The position numbers and the translations under genes are program-made. Shown in pieces: positions 1 through 10,509 of a stretch of 64,000 nucleotides of DNA. The stretch is from contig CM055106.1 of assembly GCA_029204225.1 (NCBI GenBank), positions 39,149,827-39,213,826 on the forward strand. Reading direction: 5' to 3'. The notes beneath the pieces were generated by a model. The model did not search any database. It saw only the letters and a program-made list of their open reading frames with translations, and was not told the DNA's origin. Numbering within the stretch: position 1 is the first letter of the stretch; every line of letters begins with the position of its first letter. This stretch comes from Diphasiastrum complanatum (taxonomy: Eukaryota > Streptophyta > Lycopodiopsida > Lycopodiales > Lycopodiaceae).

Positions 1-1430
1 CTAACAACACGTAGTGCCTTAATCCTATTTGTAAAATACAGACTAAGCATTTTTTTAAGTAGCCCTGATAACAATCGAAGATATTAAGTTCTAGTTCCAA
101 TAGTTTCAATCGACTCACTTAGTCAACCAATCAAACATTTAGAGCGCAACTATTCGATCTTTCTCTCTGTTACTACAGAGTATTGTTTCAAAAAGATCGC
201 GACTCTGTATGCATTCGTACTTGTACACTTACGACTAAATATACTCGTTCCAGTAATCTGAGTCGTGTTGTATTATGTTGAATGCATCTTTACTTTGTTT
301 CGATTGATTCTTGACTTGAAGATAAACCGATTCGTAGATTAAACTATTCATATGACTGATAATATGTGTCGATCATAACGCTATAGGTTCCGCACTATTT
401 CGCTTCCGCAAACTAATCTATTTCACTTCGTGCATGTCTACGGAATCAACTATATCGATCCAAGCAACTTTGAAGCAAGGATCAAGTAGAGTAATCTTCG
501 AATTATTGAAGGTGGCTTGAATCTGATAGACGTAGATCCATGCACCGAGGATAGTCGCCGGCCCACCACGCCTTATCCCAACAGTAGGAGGGCGAACTGG
601 TTCTAGAATAAAACATAATTTTTCACTTAGAACTTTAATAAGGGTCTTTACCCAAAATAGAGAGCAACTATAGTAATCAGTTTTTTGCTTTTTGCTTTTT
701 GCTTCATGCTTTTAGCTTTTTTTTAATGCTTTTAGCTTTTGCTCAGAACTAGAAAATTTACATAAGGAGGGCTAACACCTACCTCCATTCATTACATTGT
801 AGAGAGCTATGCATTCTTCAATTAATCTAAGTTTTCTTTTATCTCTTATGTTGATCTTGACTGGTGTGTGAATGCGTTCACTTCTATCTTGAATTTGAGC
901 ATCAAATTCCAACACTTCAGTCTATGGCAAAGATGTCAACCTTCATTCTCATGAACCACAAATTGCACTCATGATAAAATGGGATTCTTTCTATGAACCA
1001 AAGCAACAAAATATTCAAAGAAAAAACAACGCTTAAAAACACAATAACGGGCATTCTTGCTCAACATTATTTAAAATGCCAACAATAAAAGAGTGTGTCA
1101 AAATATGGACGAAATTGAGAGCGAATGAAATCGAGAGTACTTTAGGGTATAAACTTCCCACACACCCTCGAGTACATGCTTTAATAACGAAAACTGTTTA
1201 TGAAGTTTCTTTTAAAAAATTTGACATTCAGGCTCACAAACCTGGAGATATGTAAATCAAGAATGGAGGTTCATATTGTTGCGTCTCGAAAAGCATGTAC
1301 AAGATATAAAGCCCTCCCAATTTTGAGCACAATGATTCACCATGTACAATATGACCTGCAATCACAAGCACTTAAGTACTTCGAATGACCACCATCGCCA
1401 ACTTCGAATATTTTCCTAAACCCATTCCAA
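1..1430. other. No gene recognised; A/T-rich spacer
   Basis: I see no convincing coding exon, LTR or RNA gene here. A T-rich low-complexity patch at about 681-745 repeats the words GCTTTTTGC and GCTTTTAGC. The longest open frame (1,200-1,388, plus) has no recognisable domain and I do not consider it a gene. Confidence 0.6.
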
Positions 1431-1439
1431 CAAATAAAA

Positions 1440-1895
1440 ACTTAAAAAATGATGTTCATTCTATTTTATTCATGTATGTCAAGGCAAACTATCATCATGA
1501 ATTAACATTAAGGCTTAAATGTAAACATCAAAGTACACAGTAATCATTCAAGCCAATGGAAAGAGATGGAGAGAGCACATAAAGCTTGCTTAAGAGAATA
1601 GCACAACAATTTCGTGACAACGATCCAAGAGAGATGGAGTAACTATCATGTCCCACACATCTAGTCCACTAGCATCATAGGCCTTTCACACACATTAATT
1701 ACATCATTGGCACTTTAGACTCCTTAGTTATCAATTACTTAATACGTTCAGTATAGTACAATAAATAACTAACTTACAATAATGTAAATGATTGTCATGT
1801 GCAATTAGCTACCATAGTTATACAAACCTTAACTGGCTATATCATCCAACGTGGATGTGCTAGTCATATTTCCAATACTCCCCCTTGAGCGAATA
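1440..1895 (-). repeat. Possible retroelement 3' end: polypurine tract plus LTR-like sequence
   Basis: Read on the minus strand, a CTCAAGGGGGAG tract (plus 1,878-1,889) looks like a polypurine tract. It is followed at once by TATTGGAAATATGAC, close to the TGTTGGAAATATG start common in plant LTRs. The following 430 bases lack open frames and look like LTR or UTR sequence. I could not find a second copy or a CA terminus, so this is only a candidate. Confidence 0.3.
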
Positions 1896-2135
1896 TCCGT
1901 AGTCAGGAACAAAACAAATGGCCACGCAAAGTTTGCGAGTAGAAACATCACTTTTTTGGACCCAAGAAGTCCATCTTCTTGGCTGTTTATACTGAATATG
2001 AGAAACCTCTAGAATCTTCTTTTTCCTAGGTGCTGAGAATGGGAACTCTCCGGCAATCTCCTTAACCCATAGAAGATTATCATAAAAGTGCTCACAAATC
2101 TTAGTAAAAAGTTGACCCCTCTTTCATTTCACATT
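1890..2135 (-). pseudogene. Unidentified coding-like stretch, about 80 codons
   Basis: One minus-strand frame stays open from about 2,135 to the candidate polypurine tract near 1,890. It reads like ordinary protein, for example LLWVKEIAGEFPF and LCVAICFVPDYGYSLKGEYW. An in-frame stop lies just upstream near 2,127. I do not recognise the family. Its position before a polypurine-like tract suggests the 3' end of a retroelement polyprotein or an extra ORF, but the sequence is not a copia or gypsy RNase H end that I know. Confidence 0.25.
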
Positions 2136-2848
2136 ACCCTTAACAATGAATGAATTAGCCTCATACACATTAATTGTGCCATGAGTAATACTCCTGAATG
2201 TAAAACTGGATTCACAACAAAGATTGGCCACCTGCATTCTTAAATTTGTTTCATTCTTGTAATTGTGCGAAAGATTGCCAAAAACCACTTAAGCAGGCTA
2301 ATTACCCCTCTTAAGTCATAACAAATACCCTCAACATGCATCATGGCACTTTTAGATCAACTTAGGAATCATATTTAATTCCTTATGGCCAAGCAATGGG
2401 AATACAACCTCACAAATGGCACAAAAAATAAGGGTTAACTATTAGTGAAGATATTTAATTTGAAGTGCTAGAACTTCACTGTGTGCCTAGTACCTGTGCC
2501 TGATTTGAAGGCTAGTTGAATACGATGTTCAAGATCGAACCACACAACATCATTCTGACATGCTGCAGAACTTCACTGCACTTCATTCTTCATCCAAAAT
2601 TTCAAATTCTTGAGGAGTACGACAAAACCTCACCTTGAAGAAGACAGCAACATCATCTTTAGTTTTCAATCAAAATCAAGGGCACATAGTAACTCCAGTT
2701 GAAGGGACTCAACATCCACAAACTGCCACGACCTCCATAAGGTCTTCTCTCTCACATCAGGGAATCGGGCCCACAAAATCTGCTTCTTCTCCTTTCACAC
2801 GAGGATATTGAAACTCCTTCATTGTTGACAAATATCTGTCAATCAGAA
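2136..2848. other. No feature recognised
   Basis: No open frame, repeat or RNA gene in this stretch can be supported. Confidence 0.5.
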
Positions 2849-3238
2849 CTAAGGAAGAATCTCTTCCTTCACAGAGCCTCCTAGCTTCATGGCTGGGCTG
2901 ACATACAACCATGGGCCATGCCAATTCCCTTTTCCTTTACATGGGCTTTCGTGTTCACATTTGAGCATCCACGCAGTCAGATCCGCACTTGATTTAAGCG
3001 CATTTTCAATGCATGTGAGACTGTCAAAGCCTTCTCCCAAGAAAACTTTCAGCGCAGCAAGAAAACCCTTTAAATGCAGGTACTCCACAGCTAAAACGGG
3101 CTGTTTAGGGCCTAATTTTTCATCATTGTTGCCTACTACTGCTTGACATCCCTTTTGCTGGTGCCCAAACACAAGATAACACCAACGCTGCCTCCATTGA
3201 AGTCCAATGGGATGTAAGAGCTGAAAGGCCTTCTCCAT
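2849..3238 (-). CDS. Hypothetical ORF, 129 codons
   Basis: This open frame starts at ATG 3,238 and ends with a stop at 2,849. It has mixed composition, with a Cys/Trp-containing segment (QRWCYLVFGHQQKGC) and a C-terminal segment with GNWHGPWLYVSPAMKLGG. No domain, signal peptide or membrane segment is evident. A neighbouring minus-strand frame (3,279-3,566) is in a different frame, and its upper end overlaps a plus-strand reverse transcriptase relic. The two could be exons of one gene, but I see no clear splice sites. It may be a chance ORF. Confidence 0.25.
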   Translation of the reverse strand: MEKAFQLLHPIGLQWRQRWCYLVFGHQQKGCQAVVGNNDEKLGPKQPVLAVEYLHLKGFLAALKVFLGEGFDSLTCIENALKSSADLTAWMLKCEHESPCKGKGNWHGPWLYVSPAMKLGGSVKEEILP

Positions 3239-3515
3239 GCTCTAAAACTGGTGGCAATGCTTCAAGACTGCCTCACGCTCAAAAGACGGGCTGCCATTCA
3301 CATGAACCATAGGCCTGAAAAACAAACACAGCCTTCAAATGGGAGGCAACGAGCACTCTTTCAGTGAATAAATGCTTTAGACTCAGCATTAGAATGGAAT
3401 TCAAACAACAAAGTGACTGATCCATGGCTAAGTATACGCCCCTCATTGACTCAAGCAAGAAAAGGAGCAATTCCAATACAAGTTGTGCATTCTCCACACA
3501 CAAGAGTTCAGCAAG

Positions 3516-4330
3516 TAGGTGTTCCCTCTCACAAATATTGATAAGTTGGAAATGGTCATTGATCAAAGTGGCAGTTTAGAATGCAAGCCAAGTGACATCT
3601 CGATCACCATTTTACATTATGCAGATAATGTGGCTCTAGACTCACCAACTAGAGAGGGCTTACAAAGACATTCAGATAGCCTCCATTCCTTCTGTATCGT
3701 ATGAGGCTTGCAGGTTAATATCAAGAAGACCAAGATTATCGTCCTCTAGGCATACTTTTCACTAGTCTCATTTTCATTATGAGGCATGCAGCTACAGCCA
3801 GACTTGGGCACGGTCGCGCCTCCCTAGTCCACTTGGAGAGATTTTGCTTGAAAGTGTCATCTCTCCGATACTCTTATTACCCCCACAGCTCTATATTCAG
3901 CTGAGGCATGGTGCACAGGGCTCACATTGTCAAATCGAGCCAGTATCTCCCATTTACAAGTTACCAAGTCGTCCCAGATGATACAAGCGAGAGAAAGGGT
4001 GTTACTTTTATGTATTTTCACAGTCTCTAAGTCTGGCTCTTAGTTTGTTGAGCGCATGTGGGAAAAACCATCCCCAGATCCACATCTAGGATAGGCATTT
4101 GGGATCCCCTTCCTAGATGTGCATTGTGCCTATGAGCAGATTTAGAGAGAGAGGACCAGCCTGCCAGTAGTTAAAGACATGACAATTGTTGTGCAAATGG
4201 CTTTGGTAAGACCATTTACGTGCCATCTACAAAGAAAAAGCAAAAGCAAGAGAGGGGACCAGATAAAGGAAGAAAAAGAGAATTTGTTTGATAAACCTTT
4301 GCTTCTGCAGAATCCATGTTTCTTGTGCAT
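3516..4330 (+). pseudogene. LINE-type (non-LTR) reverse transcriptase relic
   Basis: The plus strand reads NIDKLEMVIDQSG, then SDISITILHYADNVALDSP, then GLQRHSDSLHSFC, a stop, and GLQVNIKKTKI. This is the order of the non-LTR reverse transcriptase palm: fingers/palm segment, the YADD catalytic box, and the GL.VN..KTK block. The YADD box has become YADN, removing one catalytic Asp. An in-frame TGA follows the FCIV residues. About six codons of the SPTLF-type segment before the first block seem to be missing. Downstream frames to 4,330 carry several stops and resemble a decayed C-terminus. No 5' part or poly(A) tail was located. It is a dead fragment. Confidence 0.7.
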
Positions 4331-7329
4331 CCAAAACTTTTGAAGTCAGAATTCAATCACTCAAATAGGTGCTGAAATGAGCTTTTCGTTGGTGAAATTG
4401 GACCGTTGATATGATGATGCTTGGGATTCCAATGATTCTTGTTCAAAAAAGAAACTGATTCTTGTTTGAAAAAAATTAAGCTTATCTTCAAAAATGACCA
4501 ACAGACTATTTAATAAGAATAAGAAGCTCAAAAAATGGTCGACATCTTTCTAGAATGGTTTTCTGCACTTGACAAGTCTATTGTGGGCTTCAGGTCAACG
4601 AGGTGCCACATGTACTTATTTCCAAGCTGATTACTGTTGTTCTTTACTGGTCTAAAATACAGGTTTGAGCGGAAAAGAATGGGATATCCTACTTGAATCT
4701 CTTCAAAATTCAAGAACAGAAGCTGCCAAGTAAAGAGCTAAAACTTGAGCCAATTTTTTTTCATTTCCACCTATCTATTAAAGCTTTCTGAACATGAAAT
4801 TTAACAAAAATTTGTAGTAATTTGTACTGCTAAGTGAAAGTTTTTCTTGCTCTTTTGGGTGGTACTTAGAAGGTCAATGGCTAGTGAATTATGTTACGAT
4901 TCATAAGCCAGTTGTTGCTGAAAAAGGGTGGCAAAAATCCAGTTGAACTGGATGCTGCAGAGCTTCCAAAACACTCAGGTATCTTTCACGTTCAGATTCG
5001 AAACTAAGATATACTTCATGAGCTTAGCTGGTCCAGATTTGATGAGAAATGGCAAGAACTGCTATCTCGAATGGGTGTAGTGTTAGTGTGGAATCTAGCA
5101 AGTTCTTGAGTGCCTTGAGTAGCTAATCCTTAGAAAAACATATCCAAGTTTTGATTAGCTGAAAAGCTATGGCATGCGCTTTCAAAAGAAAGAATTGCAT
5201 AAAACTTTGAAGTGAACTGTATGTGTAAAAATATTTACTGATTGAAATAAATCTAGTATCATTTGGATGATAACAATTTTATGCTATTAAAGAAACAAGA
5301 CATGAAAGGATAACCAACTATGTACAAAATGAAGTCTCCCATCAAACTAAGTGCAATGGCCAAATAATCTCACTGGGCATTTTATTTCCAAGTGCACGTT
5401 TTGACATCCAAAATTGAAACTCACCTAGTGCACACGAATACAGGGTTTGCATGAAGAATGCCGGGGTCACGTCTTTGGGTCTAGCCTCATGAATGAAGGA
5501 AAAGCTACGAAAGGACCATAGAAACTTCATTTGTGAAAGTTCAGTTCCTCCAATCTGCTCGCATAGAGCCCACACAAGTCAGACATGTCGAGCTCCACCA
5601 GTTAGAAATGAAAACTCACTATATGAAATACAATTCACATCAAAGTTAAGTCCTTGAATCAAAATAAATAAATAAAACAGAAAATAAAAATGCAAGGCTT
5701 TTCAAACTGAGACATGGTACACTCTTATTACAATGATTTTATTAGAATAAGACTAGTGCTTATTTTCCACAGAGGTTCCTACCCACATCTGGACCATTGT
5801 AAAAAAAAAGTCATGCAACACCAGCATATAGCAAAGTTATTGATCTCTGGCAAATTTGCTACTGTGGCCTACATCAAAAGATTGTTTTTGAATGAGAAGG
5901 GGAAATTATTGGAAGAAGAAATCCATAGTAGACCCTTAATACACCCTAAACAAACACAACATCATGCATAGCATAATAAATCTAACAAAGACTGGACACT
6001 ACAGGATCACCCTATTAGGAATTAATGTTTATTTGGTACCACAGCCCCACAGCCATAACCATCAAAACAAGCCACAAGCATAATCATCATAACCACATCC
6101 ATAAACATCATCAACCCCACCCACGTCCTCATTGTGTCGTAAGCATTGCACCACAGGTATGTGCTTCTAGCTTCCGTTCGTTGTGTCGGCGGACATCTAC
6201 CAGGACATGCTCCGACTAGTTGCCCACGTGACGTTGTACCACCCCAAACCCTAAATCTATCTCATCACATAGGCCATGGTACTGTGTAGAATGCATCAAT
6301 GGTCCGGGAACATAGTCCACAGGTTCGTGATCCCGATACGAACCCAAGGGATCGAGCCTGGCTCGATTCGGGTATCGTTCGGTCAAAATGGCCCTTTGAC
6401 TGGAGAGAAGCACAATTAGGTCAAGCGAAATGGACTAGTTTTGCAACTCTCCGTCCGACGGCCCCGTTTCTCCAAACGGGATCCGTTTCGGGTGCCGTCT
6501 ATTTCGGCCAATGGACAACCTCGATATGAACCTATGGGAACAAACAGGACGAGGAAACGACGGACGGTCGGCCCGCAACGTCCATCCGAAGTTCGACGTT
6601 AAACAGGGCTTCAGGGACACTTTGTCCGGTCGGGACTTGAAAACTGGGAGATGTTTCGGAGCCCCCGTGCTGGTACGCAAAATTTCGACATCGTATTGGA
6701 GCGTGTTGAAGTAGTGCCATAACTAATTAGCAAACTGTTGAAGTTCTTCCGGGAAGAAATCGATTTCATCAACCGAGTCACAGTAGTGTATAGCTTGTCA
6801 CTCTTCTGGTGAGCCCTAATTTCCCTAGAGACTTCTGGTCCTGAGAGCTTGTCACTCTTCTGGTGAGCGTTCACCTCTCCCCAATCCTTTGGCGAGCATT
6901 CACTTCTTTGAGACAGTCACTGATGCACCCTAAACCCTAAACCAGTAATATGTTTGCCATACAAACCATCATCTTCACTCGAAACCACTCTCAGATCTTT
7001 CTTTGCCGCTTTTTTGGAGCTTAGTTCCCAATGAAAGTTCGTAATAATTTATGAACTGCTCATTAGCCATGGTTGTTTAGTAATATCTCAGTTATGAGAG
7101 GCATGGCCCAGTGGTTAGGTTTGTTGCAAATTTTTTTGCAAATTTTTTTGGTACTGTTTTCCTATTTTTTAACAGGAGGGGGCAGGTGGGTGCTAGACAC
7201 CCTCTGATAATTAATTCCAAGGGAAAAACAGGGGCCATAAATTGCTTTTATTTTGCTTTTGGGATGGGGGACAGTGTAGGCAGGTGCTTGTATTTTTTTA
7301 TTTTTTTGAAAAAATAAAATTTGCAAAAA
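4331..7329. other. No gene recognised
   Basis: Several short open frames occur on both strands, for example 5,342-5,575 minus and 6,299-6,529 plus. They overlap one another in antisense and show no domain. The stretch 6,300-6,700 is GC-richer than its surroundings but has no clear repeat or coding signal. 7,110-7,160 contains a tandem TTGCAAATTTTTT word. Nothing here can be supported as a gene. Confidence 0.5.
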
Positions 7330-7925
7330 ATCGGATGCGTCCGGACGTGAACGCACCCCTAGCGCGTCCGCGCGTCCGCCATCCGCTTCCTTAGATATAT
7401 ATAATAATATATAATAATATTATATATATTATTATACAGGGATGAGGGTCTGGGCCGAATTGCCCGCGTCCACGTCCGGCGTCCAAACCCAGACGCGTCC
7501 GACCCCCGTACGCCGGGTCAGACACGTCCAATTTTTTTTTTTTTTTTTAAATTTAAGCGTCCGAACCCTTGGACGCATCTGTCTTTTCTTTTTTTTTTAA
7601 TTTAAAAAAAAAATCAAAAAAAATAAAAATAAAAAATTGGACGCGGACGCACCCCTGACTCGTCCGCGTCCGCGTCCGCCATTCGCTTCCTTAGATATAT
7701 ATGTATATATCTAAAGACGCGGGGCGTGTTCGGATGCGAACGCGCCAGTGGGTGGATGCACCCTTTTTTTTAGTGTAAAATGGTTTCTAAAAAAAAATGG
7801 ACATTTTCGCGACTAAGGGTCGGGACACGGACACGTCCAGACTCAACGCGGACGCAAAAAGGCCACATCCAGGGTGGACGCGCATGTCTGATGTATATAT
7901 ATATAGTCCAGACATGCGCGTCTGA
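7330..7925. repeat. Field of GCGTCC/GGACGC motifs next to hAT transposase
   Basis: The hexamers GCGTCC and GGACGC recur many times in both orientations, in an otherwise A/T-rich, poly(T)-rich background. An approximately 80-bp direct repeat is visible: a GCGTCCGCC..CGCTTCCTTAGATATATAT block at about 7,360-7,402 and again at about 7,670-7,703. Dense short motifs next to a hAT transposase are typical of subterminal transposase-binding repeats, so I infer that role. The direct repeat suggests two nested or duplicated element ends. Confidence 0.55.
7438..7456 (+). repeat. Candidate hAT terminal repeat
   Basis: CAGGGATGAGGGTCTGGG begins here after an A/T-rich run. CAGGGATG is the start of the Ac/hAT terminal inverted repeat as I know it. 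I did not find an inverted partner (CATCCCTG) on the far side of the transposase, so the second end is missing or diverged and no 8-bp target duplication could be paired. Confidence 0.4.
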
Positions 7926-9150
7926 AGGGAGGGGGGTAGTCTCCTCGACATCAAGATCATCCTCAGGATCACCCCGCAGTGCACGACAAGCAACCTCGTC
8001 CGCATCAACCGCTGGCAAGGGCTCTGGATCAGCCGCAGGAACCATGCAATCATCTGGATTGACCTACACAAGTCAATCATGCGTGAGAATAGCCGAAGCA
8101 ACCTGAGGGCATTAAACTGATTGCATGCAAAGGGACGAACGCAAAACGATAGAGCACAGAAATATACCTGCAGCAGTAGGGAGCGTGCGCCTCCTGCCTC
8201 ATGCTATCTGCGATGCGCCGAACCACCCCGGTGTTGGTGTTGCAGTACACCAAGTCATTGCACCGCTCCTACGTGAGGCGGTTCCGCCTGTTCGTGTGAA
8301 CAAGGCTGAACGTTGACCAGTTCCGCTCACACGTAAGCAGAACAATCCTGCATTAATTGGCAGCCACTTAAGTGAGTTGCGGCCTTATAGAGACAATGCG
8401 AAAACTGTTTGGATGAATGGAACTGGCGGATAGGAAAACATACCTGTGACAGGACTCGGAACGCGAGCCTCTGCAGCTTCCGAGCCTCTGCAGTTGTGCC
8501 TGTCCAACGCCGAAGCTCTCCCACCATGATACAGGCTGCAGCCTGTTATCTCGCATGCAAGCAAGGTCCTCGCCGAACAGCCCTAGGGCGTGCTTGAAAT
8601 TGAGCAACGGCGTGCGTGAGTTCAATCGAGCAAGTAGAGGGAAGTTATGAACCATGCAAAGGTGGGCGACGGTAGAGCAAGGGTGTACCCAAACCTCAGC
8701 CTCTGACCCTCGAGCTAGTTGCGGACCACAGGGTCGCTATCCAGGAGGCGGATGTATGAGAACCAGTCCGCACGCAGCTCCTCATCTCTGTACTGCCGGT
8801 CGTTCTGCCACAAAGCATGAAGTATGTGGGCTACACTGTGAATCGGCCGGTGGAAGTTCTGCCATCGCCGCGCCCACAAGCAATTAATAGGCGCCAACCT
8901 GTGGAACATACCGTCAGTAGGCAAGCATTACATAATTGCGTGCTACGGCAACAACACGAAATAGGGTGCGAATGGAAAGAAAGTTCGTGAGACGGAAGGA
9001 GGTATACCTGGCCGCGTCCAGATTGGAACGCCCAAGCGACTCGCCGATGCGGTCCATGAACTCGTATAAGAGGCCCATCGTGCACCCCTCGCGATCAACG
9101 AGCCTTAGAAAAGAATACATGGGGCGCATGACATCCATGAGAACTTCTGT
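7770..9150 (-). pseudogene. hAT-family (Ac-like) transposase, intron-containing relic
   Basis: Minus-strand exons follow the C-terminal half of plant hAT transposases. About 9,150-9,008: VMRPMYSFLRLVDREGCTMG..YEFMDR (catalytic-domain block). 8,898 to about 8,700: NCLWARRWQNFHRPIHSVAHIL, matching the usual RW...LHRPLHAAGY-type block. About 8,580-8,444: FGED..PVSWWESFG then LQRLAFRVLSQ. 8,347-8,168: CERNWSTFSLVHTNRRNRLT, the dimerisation-domain hallmark. 8,063 downwards: an acidic tail. Introns with GT-AG ends fit at 9,007-8,899, 8,443-8,348 and about 8,167-8,064. A short duplication around 8,470-8,490 shifts frame between WWESFG and AFRVLSQ, and an in-frame TAG follows NRRNRLT. The BED zinc finger and N-terminal half were not found. 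It is inactive, or a remnant captured by a non-autonomous element. Confidence 0.8.
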
Positions 9151-9159
9151 TGAGGTAGG

Positions 9160-10455
9160 ACTATGTTTGTCTACAGTTCTGCTTGATACTTCATTCTTAT
9201 TGGTTGATTCTCATTTATCACCCTGCAATGCTCCACATTCTCCTCTTCCACAAGAACCCCACACAACGCCACTGCTTCGCCAATACATTGATCAGTACAT
9301 ATTATGATCAATACATTGAATCAGTGAATCACCCTAAACCTATAGGCTCCTACAATATATTAAAAAATTTGCAAAAATCACCATCAAATCCCCCATCTAA
9401 AAAAATACCTATTTTTTTGAACCCATATCAAAAAAACAAAAAGCGTTTCGGGACAAAATCCCGAAGCGTGTTCCAGAATACGTTCCAGAACGTGGCTGGT
9501 ATCTATGATATATATTAAAACATAATAATTGCATTCCGGACAGCGTTCCGCTATCCAAGAACCTTTGCATTCTGGAATGCAATAGGCTCCAAAATGGATT
9601 TCGGGGCAACATTGCTTCACACCAACAAATCACCATTTTTACTACTTGTGCTCCACAAAAGCCAAAAGAGGAAAAGCAAGAGGCCCAAGCAAAATAGATT
9701 TCAAACCCTAAAATAACCTGAAAACAGTGAGCTTGGCACTTGTATGCAAGGCCTATTGCAATAGTAGATGTATGTAAGACGATCCAAGGCAATGATCACA
9801 AAAAACTTATAAAGACTAAAAGGCCAATTGTTGAGATTCAATTTTACCTATTACTTTCAAACTTCATAGGCATTTTATCAAGATTCCGACTATTTTTAGT
9901 TGTAAATTTCACAATTATAGGTTTTATTTTGGTGTTTTACCACTATCATCACTGTTTTTTTAAAAGTTGGCTTGAGATTACTTTACAAGAATTGATCTTA
10001 GAAAGCCCAAAGTAAGATCAAACTTGAATCAAACATAAGCAAACAAAGGAAGTGAAGACAAGTATAAATTGACAAGAAAAACCACAAGACAATGAAGAAA
10101 AATAGATATTTATTGCTACTAGATTAGCTATGAAGGTAAGGAAATGTTGAATACATCACTAAATTCTTCAACAAGCTCCTGCACGTCCTTTGTCACTGCG
10201 CTCCAGTCCATCGCTAGAGACGGAAATGTGCTTCTTGCAATCTGATCTTCACTTTAATAGAAAACCCAAATGCAAAATCTGCATTGAAAGCACAGCAGAA
10301 TGCTAGTATCTCTCCTCAGATTCAACCCAATGCTTTGGATTCTCCAATAGCTAAACAACTGCAAAACCATAAAGCATCTACTCTTAGGGATTAATTCCTG
10401 CATTAAACTATCAACCAAATCCGGAAGCTCCATCATCAAAGAGAACAATCCATCC
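9160..10455. other. No gene recognised
   Basis: An A/T-rich stretch lies around 9,340-9,600 with the word ATAGGCTCC at both ends. The minus-strand frame 9,409-9,792 is open for 127 codons but has no domain and is rich in aromatic and Cys codons. I see no LTR, RNA gene or splice pattern. Confidence 0.5.
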
Positions 10456-10457
10456 AG

Positions 10458-10460
<3 letters not shown>

Positions 10461-10505
<45 letters not shown>
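10461..10505. repeat. (CT)n microsatellite, about 45 bp
   Basis: A pure CT dinucleotide run. The arginine/glutamate repeats it creates on the minus strand are not a protein. Confidence 0.95.
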
Positions 10506-10508
<3 letters not shown>

Positions 10509-10509
10509 C

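Noticed and set aside
7098-7140. A-box-like GGCATGGCCCAGTGGTTAG suggesting a tRNA-derived SINE
   Set aside because: No B-box, cloverleaf or poly(A/T) tail at the right distance, so it cannot be supported as a tRNA or SINE.
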